A DNA stretch of 12,930 nt from Gp6-AA40 sp050742535 (GCA_050742535.1 JBOGIQ010000156.1:1-12930), one strand, 5' to 3'; shown: positions 6,227 to 12,930, counted from the stretch's first letter. The notes: generated by a model from the sequence alone, not told the origin. Made by a program: numbers and translations.

Positions 6227-8143
6227 ATGGCGCGATCTCTCTCGCTCGCACTGCTCGCCGTTGTCGCCGCGATGGCGCTCGGATCCCGGGTCAGCAGCCA
6301 GAACGCGGCACCTGCCGGGTCCGCCACCTTCGACATTCCGTTCGACAAGCTGCCGGGCGGGCGCATGGATGCGCAGGGCAATCTGGACCCGACCTCGTCT
6401 CCGCGGGATGCCCACGCTGGAGCGTTCGTGGCGGCGAAGAAGCTGGGACTCTTCCGCAACTTCGAGTGGGTCCATTGGGTGCCCACGGCGGCGTCGAAGC
6501 AGGACCCGGCAACGAAGAAATGGAGCGGCGGAGACCTCGACGGCTTCCCGACCGGCTGGGGATCGACGGGCCTCGGCATCGCCGGCGACTGTCTCTACTG
6601 GGGACGCAGTAATTCGACGAACACCACCGGGGCGCGCGTGACTCACGACGTGCGCGTCTTCAGGATTCAACCCAACCCGGACAAGAACCCGCCGGTCGAG
6701 GTCGGCCGGATGCCGCAGTTCACAGTCGACAACGGCGAGACAGCGGTGCGCGACCGCGAGCTGCGCCCCTACAACTACACGTCTTCGGACGGCGTCGAGC
6801 GCCTGCTGATGGTCCGCAGCGCGGCGACTGGTACCGGCGGCGATGTGATCACCTACACGCTCGATCCCCAGACGTGTCTGCCGGTGGACAGCGGCGCCAA
6901 GGCCGAGGGCGTGCTCGCGCACGAATTCTATCTCTGGCACGACCGGCGCAACCCCAATCGTCTGCTCGTGCTCTCGCAGACCTACGGATCGCAGAGCGAG
7001 GATCTCGTCGTGACCGCGATTACCGACGAGAAGACCGGCAGGGTGCTCGACAAACCGCTGTTCCTGGCGTCCTTCACGCTCGAGAACGTCGGCGGTCCGG
7101 TGAAGAATGAGCGTCCCGACGCGACGGGCCTCTTCTCGGCTGGCCGGTTCGCCGACTTCCGGCAGTTGACCGATCAGTGGGGCCGGCCAGGTGCATCGCA
7201 GACGACTCAGGTGAACAGCCTGCATTCCGGGACAATGTCCGACGATGGCGAGCGCTTCTACGCCGCCGGGACGACCGCGGGGACCTACGTCCTGAACACC
7301 GAGCGGATCGCCAACAGCACGAACACGCAGCTGGCATCGGGTGCCGTCTGCCGTCAGCGGTCGACCAACGTCTGGGTGGACGGCAAGCCCGGCGGCGTCG
7401 TCGACGTCAGGAGAGTGCCCGAGGTGGCCAACGACTGCGTGCACCCGGTGCTCAACTCCGATCCCGGCCTGCTCGCGATGTTGAAATCCGATCGCTCCGA
7501 CGCGGACAAGCTCGCCCGCTATACCAGACTCGAGACGCGGTCCCGCTTTGCATTCACGCCGCCGATGGTGTCGATGGTGGGTGTGCACAGCGCCGTCCCC
7601 GTGCCGGGCCGTCCGTCCGTGACACGCGGGAACGCGAAGAATCGTCCCGCGTGGGTCGTGATCACCGAGGAATGGCCCTTCGGACCGTGTCCCGAACGGG
7701 GCCTCCGGATCGTCAACGTGGAGTCGGAAATCACCCCGATGATGATCGGGGCGCTGGCGCAGTCCGACAGCGTCGTCGGGAACTGCGTTGCGCAGGCGAA
7801 GGTGCCCGGCGCCACGATCCGGCCGATGATGCACGCGCACAACCCAACCGTGCTGCCGAACCTCGTCTTCGTCGGCTGGCTGGGCCACGGCGTCCGCGCG
7901 ATCGACATCTCCAACCCGTTCAATCCGCGCGAGGTGGGCCACGCGCGGCCGGTTCCGTGGGGCGACATCATGACCTATCCCGACATCCACAACGGACTGA
8001 TTTACGTCGGCGACAACCACACGGGGCTGCACGTCCTCAGGTACACCGGTCCGCATGCGGAGGAGGTACCGAAGAACGCGATCTATTCCTCCAATCGCAC
8101 GAGCCCTCACCCGTCCGGGCCGCCGCGAGCAGGAAGGAAATGA
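6227..8143 (+). CDS. Secreted LVIVD-repeat / beta-propeller protein
   Basis: This 638-residue protein (639 if the GTG three bases upstream is used) starts with a signal peptide, about residues 2-26, ending SRVSSQ. Ribosome site AGGAG lies 9 bases from the ATG and 6 from the GTG, so both are possible; ATG is preferred. The mature part is made of repeated beta segments. The clearest is GVRAIDISNPFNPREVG (about 556-572), a typical LVIVD repeat, followed by GLIYVGDNHTGLHVLRYTG (591-609). This points to a beta-propeller acting in the periplasm or outside the cell. Six cysteines (near 123, 218, 376, 405, 489 and 521) could form disulfides. Histidine-containing loops HSGTMSDDG (334), MHAHN (536-540), DIHNG and GDNHTGLH (587-603) could bind a metal, which is speculative. 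The stop overlaps the next start as ATGA. Enzymatic activity is unknown. Confidence 0.75.
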   Translation: MARSLSLALLAVVAAMALGSRVSSQNAAPAGSATFDIPFDKLPGGRMDAQGNLDPTSSPRDAHAGAFVAAKKLGLFRNFEWVHWVPTAASKQDPATKKWSGGDLDGFPTGWGSTGLGIAGDCLYWGRSNSTNTTGARVTHDVRVFRIQPNPDKNPPVEVGRMPQFTVDNGETAVRDRELRPYNYTSSDGVERLLMVRSAATGTGGDVITYTLDPQTCLPVDSGAKAEGVLAHEFYLWHDRRNPNRLLVLSQTYGSQSEDLVVTAITDEKTGRVLDKPLFLASFTLENVGGPVKNERPDATGLFSAGRFADFRQLTDQWGRPGASQTTQVNSLHSGTMSDDGERFYAAGTTAGTYVLNTERIANSTNTQLASGAVCRQRSTNVWVDGKPGGVVDVRRVPEVANDCVHPVLNSDPGLLAMLKSDRSDADKLARYTRLETRSRFAFTPPMVSMVGVHSAVPVPGRPSVTRGNAKNRPAWVVITEEWPFGPCPERGLRIVNVESEITPMMIGALAQSDSVVGNCVAQAKVPGATIRPMMHAHNPTVLPNLVFVGWLGHGVRAIDISNPFNPREVGHARPVPWGDIMTYPDIHNGLIYVGDNHTGLHVLRYTGPHAEEVPKNAIYSSNRTSPHPSGPPRAGRK

Positions 8144-8733
8144 TCCGATCTCTCTCCTGCGTGCTCCTGCTCGGCGTCGCTGCGGCCGGCCTCTCAGCAC
8201 AGACGCCCGGCCGTGGGCCCGCGCTTTACACGAACGAAGAGCTGCTCTTCCTGAGCCACATGATCGTTCACCACGAGCAGGCCCTCGAGCTTGCGGCGCT
8301 GGTGCCGACGCGGACCACGCGCGAGGAGCTGATCCGCTTTGCGCGGCAGGTCGACCGGGGGCAGCGTGCCGAGATCGATCAGATGAAATCGCTGATCGCG
8401 CTCGCCGCGGATCGGGGGCTGAAGGTTCCCGATCATGCGCTGCATTCAGCCGAGCCGATGCCCGGCCTGCTGTCCAAAGCCCGCATGGACGCGATCGCCG
8501 CCGCGAAAGGAGCACTGTTCGACCGCGTATGGCTGGAGGGGATGATCGAGCACCACGAGGGCGCGCTCACCATGGGACGCGCGCAGCAGCGGCGGCAGTT
8601 CGACAGTGGCCGTCAGCCGTTCGGGATCGATGTACTGGTGGACGAGATTCTCGTGGTGCAGCGTGCGGAGATCACCGCGATGAACGAGTGGCGCCGCTCC
8701 TGGGGTCTGGTGCCGCCGGCGCCGGCACGATGA
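8140..8733 (+). CDS. Secreted DUF305 protein (putative metal-binding four-helix protein)
   Basis: The 197-residue product begins MIRSLSCVLLLGVAAAGLSAQ, a signal peptide ending near A20. It carries the paired signature of the DUF305 family: HMIVHHEQALELA (40-52) and MIEHHEGALTMG (135-146), each followed by a QRAEI segment (75-79 and 174-178). Members such as cyanobacterial CopM bind copper in the periplasm, and the conserved His/Met/Glu pairs are the expected ligands. The start is fixed by the ATGA overlap with the upstream gene and by an AGGAAGG ribosome site (8131-8137) two bases before the ATG. The frame stays open far upstream to 7177, but that part lies opposite codon usage inside the propeller gene and has no family features. 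Co-translation with the propeller protein suggests a shared envelope function, perhaps metal-related. Confidence 0.88.
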   Translation: MIRSLSCVLLLGVAAAGLSAQTPGRGPALYTNEELLFLSHMIVHHEQALELAALVPTRTTREELIRFARQVDRGQRAEIDQMKSLIALAADRGLKVPDHALHSAEPMPGLLSKARMDAIAAAKGALFDRVWLEGMIEHHEGALTMGRAQQRRQFDSGRQPFGIDVLVDEILVVQRAEITAMNEWRRSWGLVPPAPAR

Positions 8734-8750
8734 TCCTGGTTCGAAGCCGC

Positions 8751-8773
8751 GGCTATTCCGTCCGCGCATAACC
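8751..8773. promoter_or_regulatory. Candidate LysR-family operator (T-N11-A dyad)
   Basis: GGCTAT (8751-8756), an 11-base spacer and ATAACC (8768-8773) form an interrupted inverted repeat with five of six arm positions paired. The inner bases give the classic LysR motif T-N11-A. If the CATAAT at 8815-8820 is the -10 element, the dyad centre falls near position -65 relative to the start of transcription, where LysR-type regulators usually bind. It lies just after the DUF305 stop and before the LysR gene. Confidence 0.4.
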
Positions 8774-8814
8774 GATATTCAGCACCGACACGCCGGAGCG
8801 AGCCCTGGCCGGGA

Positions 8815-8820
8815 CATAAT
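8815..8820 (+). promoter_or_regulatory. Candidate -10 element for the LysR-tannase-pobA operon
   Basis: CATAAT matches the -10 consensus at five of six positions and lies 23 bases before the GTG start of the LysR gene. No recognisable -35 hexamer sits at 16-18 bases upstream, which is common for activator-dependent promoters. The remainder of the 110-base gap (8734-8843) shows only the dyad at 8751-8773. Confidence 0.33.
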
Positions 8821-8843
8821 TCCCCGCACCCGTTGCCTGACTT

Positions 8844-9797
8844 GTGACAACGAAAACCCCGGACCTCAATCTCCTCCCGATCGCCGTCGCGCTCTATGAC
8901 GAGCTGAGCGTCAGCCGCGCCGCCCGGCATCTGGGCATGAGCCAGCCGGCCGTGAGCAAGGCCTTGCGGCGGCTGCGGGAAACGTTTGACGATCCACTGT
9001 TCGTCCGCCGCCCGAGCGGCATCGTTCCGACGCCGCGTGCCCACGCCATCGTGCGCGCGGCGCGGCCGCACCTGCAGCATCTGCAGGAAGACCTGCTCAG
9101 AGGCGAACGCTTCGATCCGGCGCTCAGCACCCGGGCGATCACGCTCGCCGTGTCCGACATCGCCGAGATGGCGTTCTTCCCGTCGATCATCGAGCACTTT
9201 CGCGCGCACGCGCCGAAGTGTCCGGTGAGCACGGTGTCGGTCACGGATGCACAACTGGCGCAGGGACTGGAAAACGGCGACATCGACCTCGCCGCCGGCT
9301 TTTATCCGGCGTTGGCGTTGAGAAACTTCCGGCAGCGCCGATTGTCGAGGCACGGGTTCGCATGCCTGATGCGCGCCGGCCACCCGCTCTGGAAGAACAG
9401 GCTCACCATGGCCGCGTTCCTTGCCGCCGAGCACATCGTCGTTCGCCGTGAAGGACGAAGCCAGGAAGTGCTCGAGCGATTCATCGAACGCCGAAAGATG
9501 CGCCGCAAGGTTGCCGTGTACACCTCCCACGTGCTGAGCGTGCCGTTCATCGTGATGGAATCGCAGCTCGTGGCCACGCTGCCGTATGCGGTGGTCACCC
9601 GCTTCGCGTCGCTGACCTCACAGGTGGCCGCTGCGCTGCCGCCGTTCGATCTTCCCTACGACTTGAAGCTGCACTGGCATCGACGGTTCGACAACGAGCC
9701 GCGGAGCCTCTGGATTCGAGAGCAGCTCGCCGCCGTCTTCAAAGATCACCAGTGGCTGGCCCCGCCGGAGGGTCCGGCCCCATTTCTCGAGATCTAA
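8844..9797 (+). CDS. LysR-type transcriptional regulator
   Basis: This 317-residue protein has the canonical N-terminal winged helix-turn-helix of LysR regulators: DLNLLPIAVALYDELSVSRA (7-26), then HLGMSQPAVSKALRRLR (29-45) and DDPLFVRRPSGIVPTPRA (49-66). The rest is the effector-binding domain, with GDIDLAAGFYP (145-154) in its middle and a C-terminal WHRRFDNEP segment (near 278) typical of the NodD/NahR-like branch. The effector is probably an aromatic compound, judged from the two genes that follow. GTG at 8844 is the first possible start after an in-frame TGA at 8838-8840. No clear ribosome site is visible. The gene is in the same direction as its presumed targets and only three bases from the tannase gene, unlike the divergent arrangement usual for LysR regulators, so it is probably co-transcribed and autoregulated. 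Confidence 0.9.
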   Translation: MTTKTPDLNLLPIAVALYDELSVSRAARHLGMSQPAVSKALRRLRETFDDPLFVRRPSGIVPTPRAHAIVRAARPHLQHLQEDLLRGERFDPALSTRAITLAVSDIAEMAFFPSIIEHFRAHAPKCPVSTVSVTDAQLAQGLENGDIDLAAGFYPALALRNFRQRRLSRHGFACLMRAGHPLWKNRLTMAAFLAAEHIVVRREGRSQEVLERFIERRKMRRKVAVYTSHVLSVPFIVMESQLVATLPYAVVTRFASLTSQVAAALPPFDLPYDLKLHWHRRFDNEPRSLWIREQLAAVFKDHQWLAPPEGPAPFLEI

Positions 9798-9800
9798 CCT

Positions 9801-11423
9801 ATGACCAGACGAAATCGAACGCTGTTCCTGCTGATGTCGCTGATCGTGTTGACGACGGGTGTGAGCGGCCAGGACCAGGGCGGCCGGGGCCGTGGCGGCG
9901 TGCCGCCGGGGGCGCCTGTCGCCGGGCCCGGCCGTGGCGGGCCTCCCGCAGGGCCTCCGCCGAAGGCGCTGATTCCCGACGCCAGGCCGGTGCGAACCTG
10001 TGAGAGCCTCGCTGAAATCGCACTCCCGAACACGACGATCGAGTCGGCTGCCGTCGACGCGAATAACCCGGCGCTCTGCCGCGTAGTCGCCATCACGACG
10101 CATCCACCCGCAGGCGACAAGGTGCGGATCTGGGTGGCCATTCCGCTGTCGAACTGGAACGGGCGTTTCATGGGCAATGGAGGCGGTGGCTTCTCGGGCG
10201 GGAACGCCGGAGCCGTCAACGGACCGGCTGCGCAGGGCTACGCCGCCGGGGCGACCGATACCGGCCACGAAGGCGGCAGCGGCAGCTTCGCACTGGACGC
10301 CAACGGACGTCTCAACTGGCAGCTGATTCGCGACAACGCGCACCTCGGGATCCACGAGATGACCGTCACCGGCAAGGCGCTGACACAGGCACTGTACGGT
10401 GTGGCGCCGAGGTACTCCTACTTCAACGGGTGTTCGACGGGCGGACGTCAGGGTCTCATGGAGGCCCAGCGCTATCCGCAGGACTACAACGGCATCCTGT
10501 CGGGCGCGCCGGCGATCAACTGGAACCGGTTCCATATCCAGCACCTCTGGGGTCCCGTCGTGATGAATGCGGCCAGCAATCCGGTGGCGCCCTGCAAGCT
10601 GGCGGCTGCCACCGCTGCCGCGATCGCCGCCTGCGACACCATCGACGGCGTGAAGGACGGCGTCATCGAAGATCCGAAACGCTGCACCTACGATCCGCAG
10701 CCGCTCGCCGGCACATCGGCTGGAGAATGCGGCGCATTCACCGACGGCGACGTCACGGTGATCCGGAAGCTGTGGGAAGGACCACGCCGGCAAGACGGCA
10801 CGTTTCTTTGGTACGGGCTGCCGCGTGGCGCTGACCTGAACGCGCTGTGGACCAGCAGAGGCACGCCTCTCCGCCCGGCACCGTTCGGCATCTCGATGGA
10901 CTGGTTCCGCTACTTCCTGACCCAGGACCCGAAGTTCGACGGCAACGCCGTCACGCCCGCGGGCTACGAACGGTTCTGGGATCAGTCGGTCGAGCAATAC
11001 GGCATCGTCTTCGGCACCGACAGCCCCGACCTGACGGCGTTCCGCGACCGCGGCGGGAAGGTCATCGTCTGGCACGGCTGGGCCGATCAGCTGATCACCG
11101 CCGACGGAACCGTCGACTACTACACGCGAGTGCAGCAAGAGATGGGCGGCGCGAAGAAGACTGGCGAATTCATCCGCCTGTTCATGGCCCCGGGCGTCGC
11201 GCACTGCGGCGGCGGCGCCGGTCCGGCGCCCGCAAACCCGATCGAGGCGTTGCTCGCGTGGGTCGAGGAGGGCAACGCACCAGACATGATTGCGGCGATT
11301 CGCCGTGACCAGACCGGCATCACACGATCGAGACCGTTGTGCGCCTACCCGCTTGTCGCGAAATATAGGGGCAACGCCAGCACGGACCAGGCGTCCAATT
11401 TCACGTGCAGCGCGGGATTCTAG
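9801..11423 (+). CDS. Tannase/feruloyl esterase-family hydrolase, secreted
   Basis: The 540-residue enzyme begins with a signal peptide (about 1-23, ending GVSGQ) and a disordered Gly/Arg/Pro-rich linker (about 26-54). It then has the tannase (PF07519) alpha/beta-hydrolase domain. The family's CS-D-HC active site is complete: C211-S212 in NGCSTGG (S212 the nucleophile), D429 in WHGWADQL, and H468-C469 in GVAHCGGG, where the two cysteines normally form a disulfide next to the triad. A calcium-loop-like segment, CDTIDGVKDGVIEDP (278-292), precedes the lid region. Family members cleave gallate, ferulate, chlorogenate or mono(hydroxyethyl)terephthalate esters outside the cytoplasm. The substrate here is not readable from sequence, though the adjacent pobA suggests release of 4-hydroxybenzoate or a related acid. 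The ribosome site is weak, and the start lies three bases after the LysR stop, consistent with coupling. Confidence 0.92.
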   Translation: MTRRNRTLFLLMSLIVLTTGVSGQDQGGRGRGGVPPGAPVAGPGRGGPPAGPPPKALIPDARPVRTCESLAEIALPNTTIESAAVDANNPALCRVVAITTHPPAGDKVRIWVAIPLSNWNGRFMGNGGGGFSGGNAGAVNGPAAQGYAAGATDTGHEGGSGSFALDANGRLNWQLIRDNAHLGIHEMTVTGKALTQALYGVAPRYSYFNGCSTGGRQGLMEAQRYPQDYNGILSGAPAINWNRFHIQHLWGPVVMNAASNPVAPCKLAAATAAAIAACDTIDGVKDGVIEDPKRCTYDPQPLAGTSAGECGAFTDGDVTVIRKLWEGPRRQDGTFLWYGLPRGADLNALWTSRGTPLRPAPFGISMDWFRYFLTQDPKFDGNAVTPAGYERFWDQSVEQYGIVFGTDSPDLTAFRDRGGKVIVWHGWADQLITADGTVDYYTRVQQEMGGAKKTGEFIRLFMAPGVAHCGGGAGPAPANPIEALLAWVEEGNAPDMIAAIRRDQTGITRSRPLCAYPLVAKYRGNASTDQASNFTCSAGF

Positions 11424-11429
11424 GAGAGC

Positions 11430-12662
11430 GTGCCCACACAGAAAACCCAGGTCGGGATCGTCGGAGCGGGCCCGGCAGGTTTACTGCTCGGTCAGCTGCT
11501 GCACCTCAATGGCATCGACTCTGTCATCGTCGAGGACCGCAGCCGCGACTACGTGATCGATCGCGTGCGGGCCGGCGTCCTCGAGCAGGGCACGGTGGAT
11601 CTGCTGCACGCTGCAGGGGCGGGAGCACGGCTGCAGCGGGAAGGACTCCGCCACGACGGCCTGTACATCAGCTTCCAGGGAGTGCGGCATCACATCGACT
11701 TCGCCGATCTGACGGGCGGCAAGGCGATCACCGTCTACGGGCAGAACGAGGTGGTCAGGGATCTGATCGACGCACGGGTTTCGACCGGCCGTCCGCTGTT
11801 CTTCGAAGCCGGGCATGTCTCGATCGGCGGCATGGACTCTCCCACTCCCACCATCCGCTTCCGGCACGGCGACTCCAATCACGACGTGCACTGCGATTTC
11901 ATCGCCGGCTGCGACGGCTTCCATGGGATTTGCCGTCCCTCGATCCCGGATGGCGTGCTGACCATCTATGAACGGGTCTACCCGTTTGGCTGGCTCGGGA
12001 TTCTGGCTGAAGCGGCCCCCTCGTCCGACGAGCTGGTTTACACCTACCATGAGCGCGGCTTCGCGCTGTTCAGCATGCGCTCGCCCCACGTGACGCGGCT
12101 GTATCTCCAGGTGCCGCCGGACGAATCGATCGAGAACTGGTCCGACGAGGCGATCTGGGCCGAGATGCTCGAACGAATGACCACGCGCGATGGCTGGCGG
12201 CCCAACGTCGGCCGCATCGTGCAGAAGAGCGTGACGCCGATGCGCAGCTTCGTGGCGGCGCCAATGCGCCATGGGCGCCTCTTCCTCGCCGGCGACGCCG
12301 CGCATATCGTTCCGCCGACCGGCGCGAAGGGTTTGAACCTGGCCGCGTCGGACGTGCTCGTGCTCGCGCGGGCGATGAAGGACTTCTACGCGTGCGGACA
12401 AACCGAATGGCTGGATCAATACTCGGACGTCTGCGTGCGCCGCGTCTGGAAGGCGCAGCGGTTCTCGTGGTGGATGACGTCGACGCTGCACCGTACACCG
12501 AACGAAACGGCGTTTGATCATCAGCGCCAGATCGCGGACCTCGATTACCTCACCAGCTCACGCGCGGCAATGACGAGCCTCGCGGAGCAGTACGTCGGGC
12601 TGCCGGCGGAGGTCTCGTTCGAATCAGCAGGGCTCACAACCCACCGCGGGTCGGATTCGTAG
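11430..12662 (+). CDS. pobA: 4-hydroxybenzoate 3-monooxygenase (p-hydroxybenzoate hydroxylase)
   Basis: This 410-residue flavoprotein matches Pseudomonas PobA along its whole length (394 residues there). It hydroxylates 4-hydroxybenzoate to protocatechuate using FAD, NAD(P)H and oxygen in the cytoplasm; it has no signal peptide. Visible motifs are the FAD-binding GAGPAGLLLGQLL (12-24), RVRAGVLEQG (45-54), the DGFHGICR pyridine-nucleotide/FAD motif (162-169) and GDAAHIVPPTGAKGLNL (288-304). From memory of the Pseudomonas enzyme, its substrate residues Y201, S212, R214, Y222, P293 and Y385 correspond here to Y204, S215, R217, Y225, P296 and Y388, a constant offset of three, so the active site is complete. 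The C-terminus is about 13 residues longer. The start is GTG, six bases after the tannase stop, with AGGAG (11422-11426) overlapping that stop; no other start fits the N-terminus. No protocatechuate dioxygenase gene lies in the window. Confidence 0.95.
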   Translation: MPTQKTQVGIVGAGPAGLLLGQLLHLNGIDSVIVEDRSRDYVIDRVRAGVLEQGTVDLLHAAGAGARLQREGLRHDGLYISFQGVRHHIDFADLTGGKAITVYGQNEVVRDLIDARVSTGRPLFFEAGHVSIGGMDSPTPTIRFRHGDSNHDVHCDFIAGCDGFHGICRPSIPDGVLTIYERVYPFGWLGILAEAAPSSDELVYTYHERGFALFSMRSPHVTRLYLQVPPDESIENWSDEAIWAEMLERMTTRDGWRPNVGRIVQKSVTPMRSFVAAPMRHGRLFLAGDAAHIVPPTGAKGLNLAASDVLVLARAMKDFYACGQTEWLDQYSDVCVRRVWKAQRFSWWMTSTLHRTPNETAFDHQRQIADLDYLTSSRAAMTSLAEQYVGLPAEVSFESAGLTTHRGSDS

Positions 12663-12693
12663 CTTCCGCCTTCAGGCGGAAGACGCGTCCTAC
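12659..12693. repeat. Palindromic hairpin (REP-like or bidirectional terminator) spanning convergent stops
   Basis: A perfect eight-base-pair stem, CTTCCGCC (12663-12670) and GGCGGAAG (12675-12682), surrounds a TTCA loop (TGAA on the minus strand). Outer arms GTAG (12659-12662) and CTAC (12690-12693) also pair, with a seven-base bulge ACGCGTC on one side. The left arm carries the pobA stop TAG and the right arm the stop of the minus-strand DUF2200 remnant. The loop and the stem-bulge-arm plan resemble the element at 353-390. There is no U-tract, so a REP-like element acting as a weak terminator is the best description. Confidence 0.55.
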
Positions 12694-12857
12694 GCGCGCA
12701 GGATCTTCACCATGGGCCTGCCTGTGGCCAGCTCATCGATCAGCTTGTCCAAGTACCGAATCTTCCGCATCAGCGGATCCTCGAGGTCCTCCAGGCGGAC
12801 GCCGCAGACGACGCCGGTGATCTTCCCGGCATTCGGATGCAGCGAAAGTGCCTCGCC
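12690..12857 (-). pseudogene. DUF2200 gene remnant (C-terminal half only)
   Basis: The frame ending at the TAG at 12690-12692 encodes a stretch strongly reminiscent of the C-terminal half of DUF2200 proteins, small proteins of about 115-120 residues with unknown function. Key pieces are GEALSLHPNAGK, ITGVVCGVRLED, LEDPLMRKIRYLDKLIDEL and the ending KILRA. Roughly 55 residues are recognisable. Upstream in the same frame the family resemblance stops, there is no ATG, GTG or TTG start before the homologous region, and the neighbouring frame is occupied by the end of a VOC-family gene. The N-terminal half therefore seems to have been lost. It could only be expressed from an internal ATG at codon 54 of the visible frame, which would give a very short peptide. 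The alternative is a frame error near the window edge. Confidence 0.62.
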
Positions 12858-12870
12858 GACAGGCAGTCTG

Positions 12871-12930
12871 TCAGACAGCCGCGCGTTGCGAGCGCGATTG
12901 AAGTTCCACGATGTTTCCTTCGGGATCGCG
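12871..12930 (-). CDS. VOC/glyoxalase-family protein, C-terminal fragment
   Basis: Only 19 residues and the TGA stop are visible, and the gene continues beyond the right edge. They include RDPEGNIVELQ, the very characteristic C-terminal motif of vicinal-oxygen-chelate proteins (glyoxalases, bleomycin-resistance-like proteins, extradiol dioxygenases), in which the glutamate before the final leucine is a metal ligand. An eight-residue tail (SRSQRAAV) follows and then the stop, a normal ending for this family. The specific reaction cannot be told. The gene converges on pobA and lies directly upstream of the DUF2200 remnant, so it is not part of the aromatic operon. Confidence 0.7.
   Translation of the reverse strand, partial: RDPEGNIVELQSRSQRAAV

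Noticed and set aside
7177..8139. N-terminal extension of the DUF305 frame upstream of 8140
   Set aside because: The extension overlaps the propeller gene in another frame and is arginine-rich and domain-free. The start at 8140 has a ribosome site, a signal peptide and an ATGA overlap.
6140..8515. Very long minus-strand open frame (791 codons) opposite the propeller and DUF305 genes
   Set aside because: It is Arg/Gly/Ala/His-rich with no recognisable domain, and it mirrors two genes with clear signal peptides, family motifs and an ATGA junction. Long antisense frames are expected at this G+C content.
9618..11204. Minus-strand open frame of 528 codons opposite the tannase gene
   Set aside because: The plus strand encodes a complete tannase-family active site. 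The antisense product has no family features and is compositionally biased.
11481..12521. Minus-strand open frame opposite pobA
   Set aside because: pobA is conserved over its full length with all substrate residues in register, so the antisense frame is a by-product.
12870..12929. Upstream part of the DUF2200 frame (codons 1-20) as genuine coding sequence
   Set aside because: It shows no resemblance to DUF2200 N-termini and overlaps the VOC motif DPEGNIVELQ in the adjacent frame, which is the far stronger signal.

Overview
The window is about two thirds G+C. It looks like a chromosomal segment of an Acidobacteriota member, probably of the Vicinamibacteria type. This is inferred from family content (an Oar-like TonB-dependent receptor end, a DUF1592/DUF1552 pair, a tannase-family esterase, many Gly/Arg/Pro-rich secreted proteins) and not from any phylogenetic marker. 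No tRNA, rRNA, CRISPR array, transposase or integrase was seen.

Layout. (1) 1-333, plus: the C-terminal end of a TonB-dependent outer-membrane receptor. (2) 388-6112, minus: a tight three-gene operon read right to left, made of a secreted alpha/beta-hydrolase esterase, a 1111-residue protein joining a nucleoside-hydrolase-like domain to a membrane segment and a diheme DUF1587/1595/1592/1588/1585 module, and a Tat-exported DUF1552 protein. Both junctions are one-base TGATG overlaps. (3) 6113-6226: a divergent promoter region. (4) 6227-8733, plus: a secreted LVIVD-type beta-propeller protein overlapping by ATGA with a secreted DUF305 protein. (5) 8734-8843: a gap holding a candidate LysR operator and a -10 element. 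(6) 8844-12662, plus: a LysR-type regulator, a secreted tannase/feruloyl-esterase-family hydrolase and 4-hydroxybenzoate 3-monooxygenase (pobA), separated by only 3 and 6 bases. (7) 12690-12930, minus: a 5'-truncated DUF2200 remnant behind the C-terminal end of a VOC/glyoxalase-family gene.

How the parts may work together. The LysR-tannase-pobA cluster reads as a small aromatic-ester pathway. A secreted esterase would release a phenolic acid, and a cytoplasmic PobA would convert 4-hydroxybenzoate to protocatechuate under the control of the co-transcribed regulator. The minus-strand operon is less understood. Its parts point to an envelope-localised heme redox protein with an esterase and a DUF1552 partner, and the attached nucleoside-hydrolase-like domain is the most unusual item in the window. 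Both convergent gene ends carry hairpins with a TGAA tetraloop that look like dispersed REP-type elements and may also act as terminators.
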